Shown one piece after another: positions 53,522-62,426 of a stretch of DNA of 64,000 nucleotides. This stretch comes from an uncultured Prevotellaceae bacterium (lineage in GTDB: Bacteria; Bacteroidota; Bacteroidia; Bacteroidales; Bacteroidaceae): contig CAMHUI010000007.1 in the NCBI GenBank assembly GCA_946188345.1, forward strand, positions 1-64,000. The letters run 5' to 3'. A program made the position numbers and the translations under genes. The first letter of the stretch is position 1. Every line of letters begins with the position of its first letter. The notes beneath the pieces were generated by a model. It was not told the origin of the DNA, ran no database searches, and saw only the letters and a program-made list of their open reading frames with translations.

Positions 53522-54538
53522 TTAAGGAACTTCAAGCTCGAACTCGTTGATAAGCGTAGATACGGCGGGGAACTTTGACGTTATCTCCGCCATAGCCTCT
53601 GGAGTGTCGGCTGGATTCCTGAATATGGGAGGCTCTGCCGTGGCAGGGCCTTCTTCATTAAATTCGTCAGGCTCAATCCCCCAAAGCAGCCGAGTAGCAG
53701 GCTTCGTGCAAAGCGGCAGCTTGGGATTTGACCGTTTGTATTTGTCGTCAATGGCACGACTGATGTAATGGAGCCCGATGCTCAAACGCCTTTGGTAGTA
53801 TGTTTCGTCATCAATGGCTTCCTGATTCAAGGCTGCAAATTCTTCTCCTTGGAGCATCTCTTCGATTCTGTCATGGTCCCATTGGCGGAGCCTAACTACC
53901 AGATTGTCGAGATCTAACTGTCGGAATATGTTCTCGAGGGAATTGATAAAGTCAATGTTGAAAACACTGAACGCACATCCCCTTCCCAAGTTACGGATGT
54001 TAGTGAGTATCTGCACATCGGTCTGTGTATGGCGGTATAGTGATCGGAAGAAGATGCTTTCGGCTTCTTCCTCACTTACCTCGCGGTGGGCGTTGAGCAT
54101 CACCAGCAGGTATTGTCTGTCGTAGAGTTTTGTCTTGTCTATGTGATAGTCAGGCTCTTCGGCCATCCGCATGCACAGATGATAGTAATGGTTGACTTCC
54201 TCGAGCTTATCGGCATTGGCCTTCACATAGTCAAGGGGGAAGTGTTGGATGACAGACCAAGCGCACACTTCCTCATGGTATTTCTCCCAGAGCTCTTTGA
54301 CGGGCTGCAGGTAGCTGTCGTCCCACTGGCTATATATCTTCCTGTAGGCCCATTGGCGGTCGGTCTTGCCCGACTGGAGAAAGGCCATGATGATGCGTTT
54401 CTGGTCTTTCCAGTCGAGGAAGTCGAACCGTTTCTGAATCTCATTGCGGGCATCGGTCACCTTGCCGCTCTTCTTGTCGGCGTACCACTTGATGAGGGTG
54501 GCTATGGGGCGGTTCCGGGGTATTTGTCGGTATGGCAT
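53522..54538 (-). CDS. Conserved hypothetical protein, domain not recognised
   Basis: 338 aa ORF MPYRQIPRNRPIATLIKWYADKKSGKVTDARNEIQKRFDFLDWKDQKRIIMAFLQSGKTDRQWAYRKI...; 4 bp from the TonB receptor gene. Confidence 0.75.
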   Translation of the reverse strand: MPYRQIPRNRPIATLIKWYADKKSGKVTDARNEIQKRFDFLDWKDQKRIIMAFLQSGKTDRQWAYRKIYSQWDDSYLQPVKELWEKYHEEVCAWSVIQHFPLDYVKANADKLEEVNHYYHLCMRMAEEPDYHIDKTKLYDRQYLLVMLNAHREVSEEEAESIFFRSLYRHTQTDVQILTNIRNLGRGCAFSVFNIDFINSLENIFRQLDLDNLVVRLRQWDHDRIEEMLQGEEFAALNQEAIDDETYYQRRLSIGLHYISRAIDDKYKRSNPKLPLCTKPATRLLWGIEPDEFNEEGPATAEPPIFRNPADTPEAMAEITSKFPAVSTLINEFELEVP

Positions 54539-54541
54539 GGT

Positions 54542-56935
54542 TTAGAAGTCGATGCGGTAGTAGAGGTTGGGGTAGGAAGCGGTGCTCTGCCACGTCTTCA
54601 CCGTACGGGTGACGAAGTTGTAACTGTCGTAGGTGGGCGACTTGGCGTCGAAGAGGTTGATGCCGTGGAAGGCGATGGTGTGGCTGACCTTTCGGCCGGT
54701 AATCTTGTAGCTGAGGGTCAGGTCGAAGACGAACATCGGGTCGTACTGTTCGGCCATGGCACGGCTTTCATCGTAGATGACTTCATAGAGATACTGTCCG
54801 CCATCATATGCAGCGCTGGTGGCAACGATGTCGATGGGGGTGTGGTGGATACCGCCCATGTAGGTGCCCTTGGCACTGACGTTGAGTACATTCCTGCCCT
54901 TGTTGCCGAGCATCCACTCTTTTCCGCCGAGCAGCTTGACAAGATAGCCGCGGTTCAGACGGGTGTCGCGCCAGACGCCGTCCTGGGCGCGGTATTTCAT
55001 GCTGTATACGGAACCGTTGAGGGTGGCATAGAATCCGTTGTTCATGTAGTGTTCCAGGGTGGCGTCGATGCCGTAATTGCGCAGGTTGCCTTTGGCGGTG
55101 AGCGGTTCGGTAGGGATGATGTCGAGGCGGTTGACCAGACAGAATGTCCCGTTGGGGTCGGCACTGACGGGGATGTGGAAGCCGTACTGATAGAATCCTT
55201 CAACGGTGAGGTTGATGTCCTCGTTGAACAGGTGGCTGTAGGAGAGGGTCATCTGGTGGTTTTTCGAGAGTCCGAGGTCGCGGCCTTCGCCCTTTATGCC
55301 GTATCGGTCGGGAGTGAAGTAGACGTCGAGTTTCTCCATGTAGCTATTTAGTCCGTATCCGGCCGAGAGGGTGTTGCGGGTGTCGGGTTTCCACTGTGCC
55401 TGCAGTCGGGGTTCTACGCTCAGTTCCTTGGAGAGCAGGAAGTAGTTGGCCGCCAGTCCGAAGTTCAAGGTGAAGAGGCTGCCGCGCGGTTTCCATGAGT
55501 TGGATACGTAGGCGTTGGCCAGACCGGTGTTGCCACTGGCATCGATGAGTTGGCGGATGGTCTGGGGCTGGTAGATGAAGTCGGCCTCGCTGTAGGTCAG
55601 GTTGTAAAAGTTATGGGTGTAGCTGCCGCCGAACTTGGTATAGAACTGGGGCGTGAACTGTCGGGCCAGGCTGGTGGTGAGCGTCATCTGCTGGTTCTCC
55701 TGCTTGGTGTGGTCATAGTCGAGGGTGTTGGTACCGTCGAGCAGCTGGTGGTTAATGAAGTCGAAGGGGTAGTAGGAGTCGTCGCCCTTGATGAGGTTGT
55801 AGTTGTAGACGGCCGTGGTCTGCCAGATCCAGTTCTTGGGCAGCTGTATGCGGTGCTTGGCGCCGACGATGGCCAGGGCGTTGCGGGTGGTAAACTTCTC
55901 GGCATCCATCAGCGACTCCCATGAGGCGATGTTGTTGGGCTCTTCCTGGGTCGACTTGTCGAACATACCGATGCCGAAGATGTTAAAGGTGCCGCTATTG
56001 CGGGTGGGGAAGCTCAGGTTGAAGTTCAGGTCCTGAAAGTCTACGCGCTCTCCTTCCATGTCCACAGCTCCGAGGTCGTTGGCCACTGAGGTGAGGCTGT
56101 AGCGGTAGTTGACGATATAGCTTGAGCGTCCGTTCTTCGACAGGGGTCCTTCCGATGACAGCTCGGCGCCCATGGTTCCTATCTGGGCGGCGTGTTCGTA
56201 CTTGGTGTTGTTGCCCTGTCGCAGTCGCATGTCGAACACGCCGCTGAAGGCGTTGCTGTATTCAGCGCCGTAGGCTGACGAATAGAAGTCACTGTTGGCC
56301 ATGATGTTTGAGTTGATGGCTCCGATGACTCCTGCCCCGCTTTCCAGCACGTCGGCAAAGTGGTTGGGCGAATAGATCTGTACCCCCTCCAGACGCCACT
56401 GCAGCGACGATGGCGAGTGTCCATGGACGCTGATACCATTGTTGTCGCTGGTGCCGCCGATGCCTGCGAACGATGACACGATGCGGGCCGGATCGTTGAA
56501 GCCTCCGGCGTAGCGGCTGGCCTCTTCCATCGACAGCATCCTGCCGCCGACGAGCGACAGCGGGTTGACGGGTTCCATCTTGTTCACGCGGGGACGCACC
56601 ACGACTTCGCCCAGCGTGCTGGCCGACTCCTTCATGCCTATATCGACACGCACATCCTTCGTGCCCGCCACGAGCACTTCCTTCACTATCGAGGGGTCGT
56701 AGCCCATGTAGCTTGTCTCCAAGTCGTAGCGCCCGGACTTCAGCGAGGTGATGGAGTATTCGCCCAAGGCATTGGTCACGGTCATTGCTTCTGTGCCCGT
56801 CACCTTGACAGTGGCGCCAATCAAGGCCTCGCCTGTGGTGGCATCGGTCACCGTTCCGCGCAGGGTCTGTGCCGTCAATGCATGGCTACTGAGTATGAGG
56901 ATGGCTGCAAGCGCCCATTGTTTCATTCTGTCCAT
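54542..56935 (-). CDS. TonB-dependent outer-membrane receptor with N-terminal carboxypeptidase-regulatory-like domain
   Basis: TLRGTVTDATTGEALIGATVKVTGTEAMTVTNALGEYSITSLKSGRYDLETSYMGYDP; plug GGRMLSMEEASRYAGGFNDPARIVSSFAGIGGTSDNNGISVHGHSPSSLQWRLEGVQIYSPNHFAD; C-term YPNLYYRIDF. Confidence 0.92.
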   Translation of the reverse strand: MDRMKQWALAAILILSSHALTAQTLRGTVTDATTGEALIGATVKVTGTEAMTVTNALGEYSITSLKSGRYDLETSYMGYDPSIVKEVLVAGTKDVRVDIGMKESASTLGEVVVRPRVNKMEPVNPLSLVGGRMLSMEEASRYAGGFNDPARIVSSFAGIGGTSDNNGISVHGHSPSSLQWRLEGVQIYSPNHFADVLESGAGVIGAINSNIMANSDFYSSAYGAEYSNAFSGVFDMRLRQGNNTKYEHAAQIGTMGAELSSEGPLSKNGRSSYIVNYRYSLTSVANDLGAVDMEGERVDFQDLNFNLSFPTRNSGTFNIFGIGMFDKSTQEEPNNIASWESLMDAEKFTTRNALAIVGAKHRIQLPKNWIWQTTAVYNYNLIKGDDSYYPFDFINHQLLDGTNTLDYDHTKQENQQMTLTTSLARQFTPQFYTKFGGSYTHNFYNLTYSEADFIYQPQTIRQLIDASGNTGLANAYVSNSWKPRGSLFTLNFGLAANYFLLSKELSVEPRLQAQWKPDTRNTLSAGYGLNSYMEKLDVYFTPDRYGIKGEGRDLGLSKNHQMTLSYSHLFNEDINLTVEGFYQYGFHIPVSADPNGTFCLVNRLDIIPTEPLTAKGNLRNYGIDATLEHYMNNGFYATLNGSVYSMKYRAQDGVWRDTRLNRGYLVKLLGGKEWMLGNKGRNVLNVSAKGTYMGGIHHTPIDIVATSAAYDGGQYLYEVIYDESRAMAEQYDPMFVFDLTLSYKITGRKVSHTIAFHGINLFDAKSPTYDSYNFVTRTVKTWQSTASYPNLYYRIDF

Positions 56936-57035
56936 GGTATTTTTAGGATGTCGATGTTCAATATCTACCTTGTTTTTACTCGTATTCCCGTTTTCTTCAG
57001 CTTGTGTGGGTATTGCAGGGAACAGAGCTTTTTTG

Positions 57036-57794
57036 TTATTCCTCAATCAGCTCAAAATGCTGGAAGTCTTTGCAAGAAGTCCAGTCGCCGCCCCACTCGA
57101 AGCCTGCCTCGGTGAAGAGGCGGAAGCAGAGGTCGTCATGGTCTATCTTGTAGGGGAAGTCACCTGTTCGGTCGCAGTAGGCTGCAGCCGTGGCAGGCTG
57201 GATGAAGCGCGTGCCGTCGGCGCGGTCTTTGTAATAGGGGTTGTAGAGGGTATTGATGTCGACAGCCAGCCCGCGGGCATGCTTCGAGAGTTTGGTGGTT
57301 CCGGCAATGGCCCGGTAGCAGAAGCACGACGAGTTGTTGTCTTGCATCTGCTTCTCGTCGTCGGCATCGTAGACGTCGGGCAGCAGCATGCGCTGGATGG
57401 GATAGTTGGCATCGAAGAGCTGGCGCAGGATGGCAGCCACGCGCTCGGCAATCTCCTTGTTGCATATCATCTCTCCCACGTGCATCTGGTTGTCATAGTC
57501 CCAGTGCAGAGCGCGGACGTGGCGCAGGTCGCTGCGCTGGATATAGGGGTTCTCCTTGTAGGTCTTGCCCTGCATGCGCTGCCAGACTCCGTCGGGAATG
57601 GGCTCTGCGGCGAAGCACTTGTCGATGCCTCCGAAGGCCTCTACAGCCTCTTGACTGACAATACTTCCTGCCTGCCATTCTGCGAGTGCCGTCGTGTCGG
57701 TTTTCTCTTTGTCGTCATGGGCAGAACATGATGCTGCCATCGTCGGGCCGCAAAAAAGGATGGCGACCAACATCCAGTTGAGAATCTTATTCAT
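57036..57794 (-). CDS. M15-family D-Ala-D-Ala carboxypeptidase-like protein (VanY-like)
   Basis: SKHARGLAVDINTLYNPYY...DHDDLCFRLFTEAGFEWGGDWTSCKDFQHFEL. Confidence 0.85.
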   Translation of the reverse strand: MNKILNWMLVAILFCGPTMAASCSAHDDKEKTDTTALAEWQAGSIVSQEAVEAFGGIDKCFAAEPIPDGVWQRMQGKTYKENPYIQRSDLRHVRALHWDYDNQMHVGEMICNKEIAERVAAILRQLFDANYPIQRMLLPDVYDADDEKQMQDNNSSCFCYRAIAGTTKLSKHARGLAVDINTLYNPYYKDRADGTRFIQPATAAAYCDRTGDFPYKIDHDDLCFRLFTEAGFEWGGDWTSCKDFQHFELIEE

Positions 57795-57963
57795 GTCGTT
57801 TGTTTTTATGGTTTTCTTTAGTACTGCAAAGTTACGACTTTTTTTAGTATTATTGAACGTTCGCAATAAGTTTTCTGCAAAAAAACGCAGAAGACTCAAA
57901 AGCAGTCGGGATAAGCTTGCAGTTAATTAGTTGCAAGCGTTTCTTTCGCTGTGCCATTTGGCC

Positions 57964-57994
57964 TTTCTGCTCTTCTGGCTAATCGAAAAGGTTG
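57964..57994. repeat. Perfect 31-bp direct repeat, copy A (intergenic)
   Basis: tttctgctcttctggctaatcgaaaaggttg, identical to 58033-58063. Confidence 0.9.
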
Positions 57995-58032
57995 GCTATT
58001 CCGACCTTTTCTCGCCAAGGCATAAAGCAAGT

Positions 58033-58063
58033 TTTCTGCTCTTCTGGCTAATCGAAAAGGTTG
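58033..58063. repeat. Perfect 31-bp direct repeat, copy B (spans stop codon of the STAS gene)
   Basis: tttctgctcttctggctaatcgaaaaggttg; offset 69 bp from copy A. Confidence 0.9.
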
Positions 58064-58344
58064 ATAAAACCGGTCATGGCGAAGACCGACTTCAGGTCGT
58101 CGTTCAGACCGGTCAGATAGACCTTGCTTCCGTGGGGTTTGGCGTTCTTGAGTACGCCGAGGAACAGGCGCAGTCCGCTTGAGGAGATATACTCCAGCCG
58201 GGTGCAGTCGAGGATGATGTCCTGTCCGTCGCAGTTGTTCAGTGGCTGCAGGTCTTTCTCTGTCTGCAGACTTGCCGCCGTGTCGAGGCGGCCTTCGAAA
58301 ATGGCAACCAGTGTGCCGTTCTTCTCTTCGATGGTGGTATTCAT
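58048..58344 (-). CDS. STAS-domain anti-sigma-factor-antagonist-like protein
   Basis: 98 aa; LVAIFEGRLDTAASLQTEKDLQPLNNCDGQDIILDCTRLEYISSSGLRLFLGVLKNAKPHGSKVYLTGL. Confidence 0.9.
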   Translation of the reverse strand: MNTTIEEKNGTLVAIFEGRLDTAASLQTEKDLQPLNNCDGQDIILDCTRLEYISSSGLRLFLGVLKNAKPHGSKVYLTGLNDDLKSVFAMTGFINLFD

Positions 58345-60530
58345 AGCTTCTTTCTTAGTGTCAGAATGTTCTTTCCGTCGGTACGCTCGTAGTTGATGCT
58401 GTCCATGAGCTGTCTGACGAGGTGGATGCCGAGACCTCCGATGGGCCGGTCCTCTACGTTTAGCGTGGTGTCTACTTCCTCCTTGGCTGTGGGGTCGAAG
58501 GGTGCGCCGCTGTCGGTGATGACGAACTTTAGGCGCACGTCGTTGGCTTGGGCCTCGATGTGGATATCGCCGATGGTGCCGTGGGGATAGGCGTAGTTCA
58601 TTACGTTGACGACGGCCTCCTCAATGGCGAGGTTCATCTGCATCGTGGTGGAGGCATCAAAGCCAACGGCCTCGCATACCTCGTCCACCCATCCGGCCAG
58701 CGTAGGCACCTGTTGCACGTCGTTCTGGAGGGTGAGGCTGCGCGTGAGACGCACGTCAAGTTGGGCCTTCGTATATTGGATGGCGAGCATGGTCAGGTCG
58801 TCACTCTGCTCGGCATCGCCCACAAAGGCATGCACGGCAGTGGTCATCTGGTTGACAATATCCAGGGGCGTATGCGTGCCCATCCGCTTCATCTCCTTCA
58901 CCATCCTTTCTTCGCCGAACTGCCCGTGGGAAGCATCTTCGGCTTCGGTCAGTCCGTCGGTATAGAGGAAGATGGTGGTCTGGGGATAGATGAGCAGCTC
59001 CTGACCCTCAAATTTCCAGCCTGCCATGGGGCCTATGGGGAGATTAGACTTGATGGGTACGAATCCCACCCGTTCTCCCACCAGTACTGGCGGGCAGTGG
59101 CCGGCATTGCAATAGCGCAGGCGGCCCGTCGGGAGGTCGAGGACTCCGAGGAAGAAGGTGACAAACATGTTGGTCTCGTTCATCTGGGCCATCGAGTCGT
59201 TCATCATGGTGACGATGCGCTCAGGACTGGCTTCATGGGCAGACACGGTGCGGAAGAGACTGCGTGTGACGGCCATGACAAGCGATGCGGGAACACCCTT
59301 TCCGCTGACGTCGCCGATGCAGAAGAATAGCTTCTCGTCGCGGATGAAGAAGTCGTAGAGGTCGCCACCCACCTCCTTGGCGGGCACCAGCGAACCATAG
59401 ACCTCTACGTCGTCGCGCTCGGGGAAGGGTGGAAAAATCTTGGGTAGCATGCCTTTCTGTATCTCGCTGGCAATATGGAGTTCGCTGCCCATGCGCTCCT
59501 TCTCGGCGTTGGCAGCGACGAGGCTTTTGGCGTTGCGGGCCGCACGCCAGATGATGAATCCCAGCAGGGCCAGGCCGATGAGCATCAGCAGCATCAGGTT
59601 GAAGCCAACCTGGCGCAGGCTGTAGTAGATTTCGCGGTCGGTACAGACCACGGCCATCGACCAGCCGGTCTCATCGTCCATCTGGGCATAGAAGACGTAG
59701 TTCTTCTCGCCCTTCTCGTCGCGTATGGTGGCCTGTCCGCTGCCACCGGCCATCATCTGTCGGTTGATATAGCTGATGGTGGTGTCTTCCAAGTCGGCTG
59801 TCACTTGTTCGATATTACGGCGCATGACGAGACTCTCGACGGGGCAGGCCATAATCTGGCCCGTGCGCGAAAGCAGCAGGTTATACGATGAGGGATAGAT
59901 GTGTCGGGCGTTGATGAGCTGGGAGAGCCAGTCGAGCGACACGTCGGCAGTGAAGACGGCGACACACTGACCGGCAGCATTGCGGATGGGCATGCTGTAG
60001 GTCGACATCATCATCTCGCCGCCACCCTCGTCGAAGTAGGGCTCACTCCAATGGCCGCAGCCCGACTGCATCGGAGCCGTGTACCACTCCATCGTGTGGT
60101 AGTCATACTCATCGGTGCCCAGCTGCTTGCTCGTCGTCGTGCCGTCGTGCTTGTAGGAGTAGGGAGAAAACTGTCGGCCTTTACTTTTATAATAATAAGG
60201 TTCGAAGGCCACGGCACTGCCCACGATATTCTCGTTGTCAGCCAAGAGCTTCTGTGTGACGGCTATCATGGAGTCGGGCTGTGAGAGGCGTTGCTCAACG
60301 GCCCAAGCCATGTTCTCGACAGCCACCTTGACAACGTTCATCACATTCTGTATCTCCAGACTCTTGGCATGCAGCTCGCTCTCGGCACGGTGCTCCACCT
60401 CTTCGCGGATGCCGTTCTTGGCGAAGAAATACTGCACGGCACTCGTCGCCTCCACCAGCGCAGCGGCGGTAATGATGATGGCAAGGCTACTCGTTGAGCG
60501 TAGGGCCTTTGGGATAAATCGCTTCAGCAT
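58341..60530 (-). CDS. Cache-like sensor / SpoIIE-type PP2C phosphatase / RsbW-like HATPase fusion
   Basis: 729 aa; EIQKGMLPKIFPPFPERDDVEVYGSLVPAKEVGGDLYDFFIRDEKLFFCIGDVSGKGVPASLVMAVTRSLFR; C-term MQMNLAIEEAVVNVMNYAYPHGTIGDIHIEA...FDPTAKEEVDTTLNVEDRPIGGLGIHLVRQLMD. Confidence 0.92.
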   Translation of the reverse strand: MLKRFIPKALRSTSSLAIIITAAALVEATSAVQYFFAKNGIREEVEHRAESELHAKSLEIQNVMNVVKVAVENMAWAVEQRLSQPDSMIAVTQKLLADNENIVGSAVAFEPYYYKSKGRQFSPYSYKHDGTTTSKQLGTDEYDYHTMEWYTAPMQSGCGHWSEPYFDEGGGEMMMSTYSMPIRNAAGQCVAVFTADVSLDWLSQLINARHIYPSSYNLLLSRTGQIMACPVESLVMRRNIEQVTADLEDTTISYINRQMMAGGSGQATIRDEKGEKNYVFYAQMDDETGWSMAVVCTDREIYYSLRQVGFNLMLLMLIGLALLGFIIWRAARNAKSLVAANAEKERMGSELHIASEIQKGMLPKIFPPFPERDDVEVYGSLVPAKEVGGDLYDFFIRDEKLFFCIGDVSGKGVPASLVMAVTRSLFRTVSAHEASPERIVTMMNDSMAQMNETNMFVTFFLGVLDLPTGRLRYCNAGHCPPVLVGERVGFVPIKSNLPIGPMAGWKFEGQELLIYPQTTIFLYTDGLTEAEDASHGQFGEERMVKEMKRMGTHTPLDIVNQMTTAVHAFVGDAEQSDDLTMLAIQYTKAQLDVRLTRSLTLQNDVQQVPTLAGWVDEVCEAVGFDASTTMQMNLAIEEAVVNVMNYAYPHGTIGDIHIEAQANDVRLKFVITDSGAPFDPTAKEEVDTTLNVEDRPIGGLGIHLVRQLMDSINYERTDGKNILTLRKKL

Positions 60531-60606
60531 TGATTTCTCGTTTGTCTTCTTTTCTGTTGATGAATTCTTTCCTGGATGCTAAGGGGCAAGCATCCCTTTG
60601 CCGCCA

Positions 60607-61395
60607 TTATTGCGGCAGCTGTCTCACGGGGAAGGTGAAGTAGGTGTCGGGGAAGGGCTCGTCTTTCAGCGTGAAGTGCCACCACTCGGAGTCGAGTGCC
60701 TTGAAGCCGTGGTCGAGCATGGCCTTGCGCAGGATCATGCGGTGACGGAACTGCTCTTCTGTGATAGAGCGGCCTGCCGGGCTCTTGCTGTTGTCGCCTG
60801 TATATTCGCCTGTCTCGGGATTGCCGCAGAAGTCGGGATGGCTCTCAGGACCGAACCAGTCGAAAGTGCCTCCCATGTCGAGCTCTTTCTCCGTCTGCAT
60901 GTCGAAGAGGGTCAGGTCGACGGTGCTTCCGCGGGTGTGGCCGCTCTTCTCGTAGATATACTCCTGCTCGAAGAGAACGCTCTTGTCAAGATCGGGATAG
61001 AAGTAAGGTTTCATCTCCGTAGCCGTCAGGTCGGCTGCCCAGCGTACGAAGTGGTCGACGCCCTTCTGCGGGCGATAGGCATCGTATATCTTCAGGCGAT
61101 AGCCCTGAGCCATGACATCGTCGCTTACAGCCTTCAGCGCCTTGGCAGCCTGACGGGTCATCAAGGCCGTAGGCTCCTCGTAGCCGTCGATGCGGGTGCC
61201 GACGAAGTTATAGGTGCCGAAGTAGCGAATCTCCAGGATGGCATCGGGCACGGCATCGGTCAAGGTGACGAACTGGCTGCTGTCGTCGGTCGGACTGACG
61301 GCAAGGTTGTCGTCGTTATTGTTGCAGCAGGTGATTAAGCATGCGCCGCTGATGGTCAGGATGGCGGCGAGAATCCAAAGTGTCTTTTTTCTCAT
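60607..61395 (-). CDS. D-alanyl-D-alanine dipeptidase (M15D, VanX-like)
   Basis: 262 aa; FVTLTDAVPDAILEIRYFGTYNFVGTRIDGYEEPTALMTRQAAKALKAVSDDVMAQGYRLKIYDAYRPQKGVDHFVRWA, SGHTRGSTVDLTLFD, SEWWHFTL. Confidence 0.94.
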   Translation of the reverse strand: MRKKTLWILAAILTISGACLITCCNNNDDNLAVSPTDDSSQFVTLTDAVPDAILEIRYFGTYNFVGTRIDGYEEPTALMTRQAAKALKAVSDDVMAQGYRLKIYDAYRPQKGVDHFVRWAADLTATEMKPYFYPDLDKSVLFEQEYIYEKSGHTRGSTVDLTLFDMQTEKELDMGGTFDWFGPESHPDFCGNPETGEYTGDNSKSPAGRSITEEQFRHRMILRKAMLDHGFKALDSEWWHFTLKDEPFPDTYFTFPVRQLPQ

Positions 61396-61421
61396 TTTTG
61401 CTATTTTATGATCTTATCTTT

Positions 61422-62426
61422 TTAATGTGTATCGGTGAAAGCCTCGAGGCGCGTCTGAATATTCCGGCGCAGTTGGTCGCGGTAGAGCCAGACTTCCCGT
61501 GAGTGGTAGTTGCCTTCGCGGCCGATGAGCGGGACCATGTAGTCGGTGGCGGTATATCCGTCGACAAGTAGCAGGTTGGAGGCTGTGTCGAGTTGTACGG
61601 AGAGCTTCTCGGGTCTCTGTAGGTCGAGTGCCACGAGGGGCGACGGCTCTGTAGAGAAGGATGCCGGTTCTGTATCTGTGCGCCAGTTGGCCGGGTTGAT
61701 GGCAAAGGCGCTGCGGGACCATATCCCACAGGAGCTGTCACGTGCGGAGTTATAGCTGATGACGACTCCCGTGTCGTCGGCTCGCCGGGCTGGACGGATG
61801 CGTCGTCCGCCATCCTTGTCGACTACCTCCTGGGGTATGCTGATGCCGATGAGGTAGGCTGCCACCATCTTATGATAGGTGGTGTCATCCATCTCGCGCA
61901 GCAGCTGCAGGGCAATCATGGCCCCTTGGCTGAATCCGGCCAGGATGAAGGGGCGTCCCTGGTTCTCATGCTTCAGATAGTGGGCGAAGGCCCGGCTCAC
62001 GTCGTCGACGGCTATGGGTAGCCGTGCATCGATGAGGCTGTCGCTGGTGAAGGTTTGCAGTGAGCACTGCCGATAGTAGGGCGAATAGTAATTCAGCGTC
62101 CCGGCTAACAGTTCGGCTACTCCCTGCATCTCAGCGAGCATGGGCTGTCGCAGGCTGTCGGCGCGGGTGTCGGCATAATGGCATAAGGTGCCGTCGCTCA
62201 GTTTGTGGTCGCCGGTCTCGGTAGAGATGACATAGAAGATGTCGGCCAGCCCCTGCCTGTCGATGGCGTACCACTGCGACGCATCGCTGTAGTCGGGTGC
62301 AGGAGGTACCAGCAGCTGCTGTTCAGCCAAGTGGTCTTTACCTGATGGGTAGAATCCCGACAATGCCAAACAGCCTATGGCCAGCAGGGCGGCCAGCGAC
62401 CAGCATATCTTTTGTTTCTCAGACAT
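61422..62426 (-). CDS. DUF3089-family alpha/beta-hydrolase-like protein
   Basis: 334 aa; ADIFYVISTETGD, YSPYYRQCSLQTF, RAFAHYLKHENQGRPFILAGFSQGAMIALQLLREM. Confidence 0.82.
   Translation of the reverse strand: MSEKQKICWSLAALLAIGCLALSGFYPSGKDHLAEQQLLVPPAPDYSDASQWYAIDRQGLADIFYVISTETGDHKLSDGTLCHYADTRADSLRQPMLAEMQGVAELLAGTLNYYSPYYRQCSLQTFTSDSLIDARLPIAVDDVSRAFAHYLKHENQGRPFILAGFSQGAMIALQLLREMDDTTYHKMVAAYLIGISIPQEVVDKDGGRRIRPARRADDTGVVISYNSARDSSCGIWSRSAFAINPANWRTDTEPASFSTEPSPLVALDLQRPEKLSVQLDTASNLLLVDGYTATDYMVPLIGREGNYHSREVWLYRDQLRRNIQTRLEAFTDTH

Noticed and set aside
54086-55351. 421-aa plus-strand ORF opposite the hypothetical and TonB receptor genes
   Set aside because: Spans two confidently called genes on the other strand; Val/Gly-rich shadow ORF
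57931-58182. 83-aa plus-strand ORF containing duplicated FLLFWLIEKV
   Set aside because: The apparent peptide repeat comes from the 31-bp DNA duplication at the end of the STAS gene on the other strand
60607-61395. Vancomycin-resistance operon because of the VanX-like gene
   Set aside because: No vanH, vanA/B ligase or VanRS two-component genes nearby; VanX-like dipeptidases are common in non-resistant bacteria
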